Made by a program: the position numbers and the translations under genes. Below, piece by piece: positions 57,830-64,000 of a stretch of DNA of 64,000 nucleotides (position 1 is the stretch's first letter; every line of letters begins with the position of its first letter). Under the pieces are notes generated by a model. It was not told the DNA's origin. It worked only from the letters and a program-made list of their open reading frames with translations, and made no database searches. Source of the DNA: Galdieria partita. Its lineage: Eukaryota; Rhodophyta; Bangiophyceae; Galdieriales; Galdieriaceae. The stretch covers positions 1 through 64,000 of the forward strand of contig BQMJ01000041.1 in the NCBI GenBank assembly GCA_025991245.1. Reading direction: 5' to 3'.

Positions 57830-60800
57830 ATGTTTCTTGTGTTTCTATCCACTTTTTTATCTCAACAGATATATAACGAAACTGCAATAACTCGTTATTT
57901 TTCTTCTCGTTGTACAAGTTGTGGAAAGAAAGTAAAGGGGCATGTATCCAAGGTATTTCGACCAAGGAAGCAAAGCACACTCAAAATGGCGCCAAAATGT
58001 TGTTCACAATCTTCTTCTACTCTGGTAACAACAACTGAAAAGATTAGAGTAGAGGAGTTTTTTCCTTTCCAATTAGATGACTTTCAACTTGCAGCTATAG
58101 AGTCACTTCGAAGACAAGAGAATGTACTTGTCGCTGCTCCTACTGGTTCAGGTAAAACAGTAATTGCAGAAGCAGCAGTATATTTGGCTTTGGCTGCTGG
58201 TAAAAGAATTTTTTATACAACACCTTTGAAGGCACTTTCGAATCAAAAGTTTCATGATATTCAAAAAGTTTTTGGGGTTTCTAGAGTAGGATTGCTAACA
58301 GGAGATGTGACTATACAAAGAGATGCCGATATTTTAGTATTAACTACTGAAATATATCGCAATATGTTGTATACTGATACGACAAACATATCTGATTCCG
58401 TCTTTGCAGTTGTTTTTGATGAATTTCATTTTATGAATGATCCGGAAAGAGGAACAGTGTGGGAAGAGGCTATCATTGCAAGTCCCAAAGATATTATTCT
58501 GGTTGCATTATCTGCAACTATGTCTAATGCTTCTCAATTGAAGGATTGGTTGAGTTGTGTACACAGAAAAACTTCACTTCATGAAACTCATGTTCGACCT
58601 GTGCCTCTTCATTTTCAATTTTGCAATCATAAAGGTTTATATGACTTGTTTGAAGGTTCATCATCACAAAAGGGTCCAAATGGTTGTCCTGTATTATCAA
58701 AAACTTTGTCTCTTGACTATAAACAACGTTATCATGTAGATAGAAACAAACGGAGAAGAAAAGACTCAAATTTGCGTCCATTGCAGTCTCCTAGTTTTGG
58801 TTTTTTGGTTCGCATTTTGTTTCGACGTAAAATGTTGCCATGTCTTTTATTTGTATTTAGTAGAGCGGGTTGTGATAAAGCTGCAGAGGAACTTGGAGAT
58901 AAGTTGGGATCTCGTTTAGTAAACAGGAGAGAACAGGAATTGTTACGGAGTAGAATTTCCCAGTTTATTGACAATTTTCCTGAAATTGCTGCACAACAAG
59001 AAGATCGTTTAAAGCAACTGCAGTTAGGAATTAGCGTTCATCACGCAGGATTGCTTCCTGTTTGGAAGAATTTTGTCGAAGAATTGTTTATTGATGGACT
59101 TATTAAGGTGATATTTGCTACGGAGACTCTTGCGGCTGGTATGAATATGCCAGCAAGAACAACTGTTATCACTGCACTTATCAAGCGTGGAGATAATGGA
59201 ATGGAAAGACTAAGTACGAGTTCTTTCAAACAAATGGCTGGAAGAGCAGGTCGTCGAGGAAAGGATTCGCAAGGTTTTTGCATAGTATTGCAATCACCTG
59301 ATACCAATCCGAAACATGTCTTTCAACTCGTAACTGGAGAAGTCGAGGCAATTACTTCGAAGTTTTTGCCAACTTATGGCTTGGTTCTCAATCTATTGCA
59401 AGATGGCAAATCACCACAACAAGTGAAAGAATTTTTGAGCAAATCATTTGGTAACTTTCTGTTTGCATATGAAAGAAAAAGACAACAAGAAGAAAAAGAA
59501 AATCAGCTTCAAACATATAATAGTGCGATGGAGACTTTGACGGCAACCAATATCGCCATGGAAGAATGGAAAAGATATCGAAGATTGCAACAAAAGCTGA
59601 AGTTGGAAAGGAGGACGTTGAGATATCTTACAAAACAATGGATGGAAGAGCGACGTCAACTTGTCGAGGCATATTTGTTATTTGCAAATCCAGGAGTTGT
59701 ACTATGGATAGATGACGATAGCCCATCCATCTCCTCGGATATGCAAACGACATCCTCAGGTTATGGAAAGAACGAGACAATGTTGTTGGAAGTGGATGAC
59801 AAAGTTCCAAAAGTACAAATGGCTTGGCTTTTGGAGTCCTATGCAGTCAAGGATAGTGAACGTTATCTTTGTTTTACGGAAAACAATTATTTTCGTGTCG
59901 TTAGTTGTTCACAAATCAAAGATGTGGCACAAGATGAATCCCATTCTGTTTTGCAACCTGACATGTTGGAATGTCTCAAGGAAGAATATCTGAAGCAGAG
60001 ACAACGGGACAAAGTGACTTGCAATAGTATTCGTTGCATTGGAACGGAAAAGACTGCAAGTATATTAATCAACATTTCTAAAGAGTCTTATGCATTGGAC
60101 AACTTGAAAGACCCAAAACTTTCATCACAAAGAAGTAAAGTGTCACATACCATATCGCAATTAGAGCAAAGCCCAATCCATGACTTGAAGAATCGTAAAG
60201 AACTGTTACGTTTGTATGATAAAGTAAACAAGTGGCAAAAGAAGAAATTGCAAGAAGAAGAATGGCTGCCTCCTCATGCTTTCGAAGAGTTATCATCGGT
60301 CCAAGAATTGGACAAGTCAACTTTTGACCAGACGACCAAATCTTGGGATTATGTACAATCTCTATTGAAAACATTGAATGCTCTGAGTTTCATTGAAAAT
60401 ATAAGATACACAACAGAAGAGACTTGGTATCAGGTGACGGCTCTGGGTAGATTATGTGTTGCTATTAGAGGAGAAAATGAAGTGTGGCTATCTATTGTGC
60501 TGGGCTATCTTAGTGGCCAAGTACAAACCTATGAGCCATATCACTTGATAGGAGTTGTTGCAACAGTTATAGGCGACCCTATAAGAGAGGATGCAGTGAT
60601 CAGTTGGGAAGCTTCTTCTGCAACCTCTATGTTATTAGAACAGTTACAAGTATACTATGATCAAGTTGTGAGTGTTCAAAACCAAAATGGTATCTTATGT
60701 TTCACTCGTTTGGAGCCTGGCTGGTCTGGTATAGCTGAAGCTTGGGCTCAAGAAGCCAATTGGTCTAGACTGGTTTCAGGCACAAGTTTGGATGAAGGTG

Positions 60801-60973
60801 ACATATGTAGAAATCTCAGAAGAGTTTTGGATATTCTAAGACAGATCCCACGACTTCCTGCCAGTTTAGGGATCATATCAGAAGAATTTCGCCTTTGTGC
60901 AAGAAGAGCAATGGCTTTCATGAATCATTTTCCAGTTTGTGATGATATTACATACTCTTTAGAACTTGATTAA
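57830..60973 (+). CDS. DExH-box RNA helicase, Ski2-like (chloroplast ISE2-like)
   Basis: Single exon, 1047 residues; the start is the first ATG after the RPL10a stop. The N-terminus (MFLVFLSTFLSQQIYNETAI ... RPRK) is basic and hydroxylated, plausible as a plastid transit peptide. Helicase motifs: APTGSGKTVIAEAA (I, about 103-110), YTTPLKALSNQKFHDI (Ia), GLLTGDVTI, TTEIYRNMLY, VVFDEFHFMND (II, DEFH), LSATMSNA (III), HHAGLLPVWKNFVEELF, FATETLAAGMNMPAR (V) and QMAGRAGRRGKDSQG (VI). The C-terminal part with AWAQEANWSRL fits a DSHCT domain. It resembles ISE2, which acts in plastid RNA processing, more than nuclear MTR4 or SKI2, but the assignment is by impression. Convergent with HSF, with 35 bp between stops. 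Confidence 0.9.
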   Translation: MFLVFLSTFLSQQIYNETAITRYFSSRCTSCGKKVKGHVSKVFRPRKQSTLKMAPKCCSQSSSTLVTTTEKIRVEEFFPFQLDDFQLAAIESLRRQENVLVAAPTGSGKTVIAEAAVYLALAAGKRIFYTTPLKALSNQKFHDIQKVFGVSRVGLLTGDVTIQRDADILVLTTEIYRNMLYTDTTNISDSVFAVVFDEFHFMNDPERGTVWEEAIIASPKDIILVALSATMSNASQLKDWLSCVHRKTSLHETHVRPVPLHFQFCNHKGLYDLFEGSSSQKGPNGCPVLSKTLSLDYKQRYHVDRNKRRRKDSNLRPLQSPSFGFLVRILFRRKMLPCLLFVFSRAGCDKAAEELGDKLGSRLVNRREQELLRSRISQFIDNFPEIAAQQEDRLKQLQLGISVHHAGLLPVWKNFVEELFIDGLIKVIFATETLAAGMNMPARTTVITALIKRGDNGMERLSTSSFKQMAGRAGRRGKDSQGFCIVLQSPDTNPKHVFQLVTGEVEAITSKFLPTYGLVLNLLQDGKSPQQVKEFLSKSFGNFLFAYERKRQQEEKENQLQTYNSAMETLTATNIAMEEWKRYRRLQQKLKLERRTLRYLTKQWMEERRQLVEAYLLFANPGVVLWIDDDSPSISSDMQTTSSGYGKNETMLLEVDDKVPKVQMAWLLESYAVKDSERYLCFTENNYFRVVSCSQIKDVAQDESHSVLQPDMLECLKEEYLKQRQRDKVTCNSIRCIGTEKTASILINISKESYALDNLKDPKLSSQRSKVSHTISQLEQSPIHDLKNRKELLRLYDKVNKWQKKKLQEEEWLPPHAFEELSSVQELDKSTFDQTTKSWDYVQSLLKTLNALSFIENIRYTTEETWYQVTALGRLCVAIRGENEVWLSIVLGYLSGQVQTYEPYHLIGVVATVIGDPIREDAVISWEASSATSMLLEQLQVYYDQVVSVQNQNGILCFTRLEPGWSGIAEAWAQEANWSRLVSGTSLDEGDICRNLRRVLDILRQIPRLPASLGIISEEFRLCARRAMAFMNHFPVCDDITYSLELD

Positions 60974-61008
60974 ACTATATACCATTCCCTGAGTTAATTG
61001 TTTTCATT

Positions 61009-62669
61009 CTACTCTTTCAAAGTGGTTCCTTTCTTTTCATCATATTGTTCATCTTCTATTTGTTGCATAGTCGCAGCTAAAGTTGCAGAAAACGACATCG
61101 AAGACAGATTGGCAGAAAGTTCATCCATACTTTTCTCTAACAAAGGCCAATCTTGAGGAGAAAGAATTTTTCCTTGAGAGTTCTCTTCCGAATCTCTTGG
61201 AAAATCAAACGAGTTGGCTATTTCAGTATTCAGTTGTCCATAGTCGTTATGCGAGCTCAAAACTGCGTTGTTATCTGAAGCTGTCGCCAAATGGGAATTG
61301 GGAAACAATACATTCTCTTGCAACTCTTCCTTATCTGTCACAACTTGTGGTAAAGAATCAGTGACGACTTCGCGATCTTCATCAGTTCTCAACAATTTTG
61401 GAAAGTATAACATAGATGAAGAACCACTTTCAAACCGTTCATGCTTTCCCAGAACAGCTTTTGTTTCTTGATGCAAACTTTCCACAAGATTCTTCAAAGA
61501 ACTACTATCTTGGTTAAAAGATTCTTGATAAGAAAACACTTTTGGATATGAAAATTCAGTACTTGGATTGTCCATATTTACATTACGCTGCTCTCCAACA
61601 ACATAGCCTTGAAATCCTTCTGAGACATCATCACTCGACAATCTTGACTTGTGAAGATTGCCACTAGATGAAAATTTGACAGATTCTTCATCATCTAAGT
61701 TTTGTGATATGAGATATGCAAAATTGCTTCTCCTAACATTTCCAAAACTCTGAAAATCTCTCTTTGAACTCTCATCGAACGAATCTTCCTCGCTTTGAAA
61801 ACAACCCAAAGTAGTTTTAATATTCTCAATAGTTTGTAAATTATCATGAGCAGTTGTCTCATTCTCTTCATCTTGGTCTTGTTTCAGAACAAACAACTCA
61901 ATTAACAAAGGCAACGCCTACCATATCTTCCCCTTACAAAATTCTCATCTCGTTGACTTGTGGAAACTACCATACTACCAAACCTTGAAATAAACTGGGC
62001 TTGAAGTGAAACCAATTCTGCTTCATACTCTCGTAAACGCTTCTTTAGTACTTCGTTCTCTTCTTGTTGTCGAGCAACTGTTTCTTTCAAACTTTCGTTC
62101 TTTCGATATAGAATTTCACCCAAGTCAGAAAGCAGATACTCTTCAGGAACAAAAGGCAGACCAAATACTGGATTATAACAAATCAGATTGGGGCTTTTCA
62201 CAAAGCGCTTGTCCTTGACAACTCCAACAGGTCTATTTCGTTGAATACCAACCCATAACTCTGGTTGGTCACGTTGGAAGAGCTCGTGTGAGAACTCGTA
62301 ACTGGAAAAAACAATTCCGTAAACAATTCATCACTTCACCTTTCGCAAACTCAGAACTTACCGTTTCTGACTACACTTATGAAAGCCGTATTGGTTCAAT
62401 TGACGAACAAAGCTCGATAAGTTTCCATGTTTGAAATAGTTGGGTAATATAACGCTACATTGGAAGGCATGACCAGAGTATTCCAAGTTCATTCTTCAGA
62501 CTTACGTAGAAAACTGTCCAGGATCCCAAATAACAAAACTCTTCCCGTTGGGGCTCCAGGAAACAATATGCTTTGTAGAAGGTTCTTCTATAAACTCTAC
62601 CAACTTACGAACGAAAGGAGTGCAAGTATTGTTTTCAAGTTGTTCTACTGACTCGTAAGTATCGTTCAT
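61009..62669 (-). CDS. HSF: Heat shock transcription factor
   Basis: Four exons, 502 residues; introns 62455-62505, 62302-62361 and 61897-61937 (41 bp). The DNA-binding domain (about 15-115) is canonical: [71 protein letters not shown] coiled coil follows ([25 protein letters not shown]) for trimerisation. The rest is acidic, Ser/Asn-rich and probably disordered activation region, ending with [20 protein letters not shown]. HSFs bind nGAAn arrays and drive chaperone genes. The N-terminus was chosen at [10 protein letters not shown]. Confidence 0.94.
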
Positions 62670-62698
62670 CGTTTCTTAATCAATTTCGTCAACATTTC

Positions 62699-63339
62699 TT
62701 ATTCCAATTCCATCGCATCTTTTGCCAACTCATGAAAACTATGACTCGTCTTGGAATAGTCATTGTCATCTGAATAGGATTGTAACCATCTCTTAATATC
62801 TTTTTCAGGAGTATATGGAACGATTTCGTAGGTTGGATTGTCTTGACAAGTATACCATTCTGTGGAGTTTAATAGATGACTATTTGTGGTTCTCTGTTGT
62901 TCATCACATACGAACTGATTATTGGTTGAAAAATAAAGTTCCTTGAGAGGGTTAAAACTAGCAAGTTGAGCATCTGTTACTGTGAAAGTGTAGTTATCCT
63001 TTTTCTCTTCGTTGGATAGCAACATACGAAGAACTGGGAAGGGGTCTCTTGATAGTACCGCCGTATCATCATCAAGAACCCAACTTTGGTTGGAAAAAGT
63101 TTCTTTCATATTATGTTGTATGTTTGCATAGTCTTTATGCACTTCCAATGAATCGTTTCCAATATGAAATCGCTTATTTTCGAGTTCTTTCGAGTGGTCT
63201 AGACAATAGTCAAGAATGGATGGATTGGTTACAACAAGTTGCCAACCATTTCTATCTTACCTAGTAAACACTCACTTGTCCTTTTACGCTTTTGAGGCAA
63301 CCTTTGATAGTCTGGTGTATTGGGAGACCAGTTGCTCAT
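62699..63339 (-). CDS. Protein of unknown function with nuclear-signal-like N-terminus
   Basis: Two exons, 192 residues, intron 63199-63260 (62 bp), frame preserved. It starts MSNWSPNTPDYQRLPQKRKR, where QKRKR could be a nuclear localisation signal. The rest is acidic and polar with a fragment FPVLRMLLSNEEKK and no recognisable domain; it ends in FHELAKDAMELE. It lies 29 bp upstream of the HSF start on the same strand and divergent from TAF9, which suggests only shared promoter space, not function. Confidence 0.6.
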
Positions 63340-63566
63340 GTGGATATCAAAATAAGTTATCCATTCACGAACATAATGGAAACTGAATAGTTCCGAATGA
63401 ATAAAACATGGAACATTCTTGAAACTTCCTTTATCAATTCTAACAATGATAACAATATTTATTGAGGTTGCTGAACAAGAAAAATAATATGCTGAATCAA
63501 AGTTTGCTAAAAAGATAAAATATCAACTTGTGAAAAATTGGGTGAACCGATACCGACCAATGGAAA

Positions 63567-64000
63567 ATGGTACGAATGCATAACAAAGAACCGAATAAGA
63601 ACACCAACAACGAAGAGAACACTAGTCAAGTGACGGACAAAGTTTTGCCTGAACCTGAAGATGCACGGGCAATTGCAAATATACTAAAGGCAGTTGGTGT
63701 GGAATCTTTTGATACTCGTGTGGTAGCGCAACTTGTGGAGTTTGTGTATAGTGCGTTGTTGGAAAGCTATTTGTTTGTTAGACAACTAACACCACTGGAT
63801 AATAGAATATATAGGTGAAGTATTGGAATTGTCCAAAACGTTTGCCCAGTATGCACAGAGAGAAGATATTAAGCAAGATGACGTAAAGCTAGCAATATCT
63901 TCTTTGCTGTCCAAGTCCTTTACACAACCTCCTTCAAGAGATGTATTGTTACAATTATGTCGAGAAAGAAATGCAGTTCCTCTTCCAGCTGTGGAAACTT
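63567..64000 (+). CDS. TAF9: TAF9, TFIID/SAGA histone-fold subunit (partial, cut by window end)
   Basis: The exon from 63567 and the next from 63806 are joined over an intron at 63751-63805 (55 bp), giving the histone fold LPEPEDARAIANILKAVGVE, VVAQLVEFVYKYIGEVLELS and DIKQDDVKLAISSL. Then come the family's hallmarks FTQPPSRDVLLQLCRERN and VPLP. The choice of acceptor at 63805 restores the helix length of other TAF9s; a later AG would shorten it. TAF9 pairs with TAF6 in TFIID and SAGA. The C-terminus lies beyond the window. Confidence 0.9.

Noticed and set aside
58524-58781. Minus-strand frames inside the helicase gene
   Set aside because: Shadows of a well-supported helicase coding sequence.

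Overview
The window is a eukaryotic chromosome end, most likely from a cyanidiophycean red alga of the Galdieria type. It opens with about 0.5 kb of telomeric repeat (AATAAACCCT, with an 11-bp variant). The gene-rich part has AT-rich, very compact genes with many GT-AG introns of about 40-68 bp. It encodes a red-algal light-harvesting protein (LHCR), a plant-type RibBA fusion, a plastid-type DExH helicase and an RWP-RK protein. Cyanidioschyzon has few introns and a different telomere, so Galdieria fits better. The genus is inferred from memory of these traits, not from a search.

Layout. (1) 1-16.6 kb is a gene-free subtelomere: telomere, two roughly 345-bp subtelomeric repeat copies, a T-rich stretch with degenerate repeats about 1.18 kb apart, then an A-rich stretch with several decayed, same-orientation copies of one dispersed element of unknown class. 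(2) 16.6-30.1 kb is a head-to-tail cluster of four P-loop NTPase genes pointing away from the telomere. Three are paralogues with an N-terminal NTPase and a C-terminal segment that looks like a PD-(D/E)XK nuclease fold. The fourth looks like a Crinkler/RHS-type NTPase. One of the three paralogues looks broken. (3) From 31.4 kb to the right end lies ordinary, tightly packed core genome. In order: S9 peptidase, RWP-RK factor, small unknown protein, LanC-like, G-patch, SKP1, LHCR, ANP32-like, UNC50, topoisomerase III, a putatively acylated unknown protein, ARP4-like, RibBA, MSH2, NDUFS6, a twin-arginine-signal methyltransferase, malate dehydrogenase, RPL31, RPL10a, DExH helicase, heat shock factor, an unknown protein and TAF9 (cut by the window edge).

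Exon structures of the core genes were worked out by hand from splice sites plus reading frame. Every multi-exon model that is complete in the window sums to a multiple of three. Neighbouring start codons can be as close as 19-24 bp, so promoters and UTRs must overlap. The most interesting unit is the subtelomeric NTPase/nuclease-like cluster, which resembles in layout the subtelomeric RHS families of kinetoplastids and the Crinkler effectors of oomycetes and fungi.
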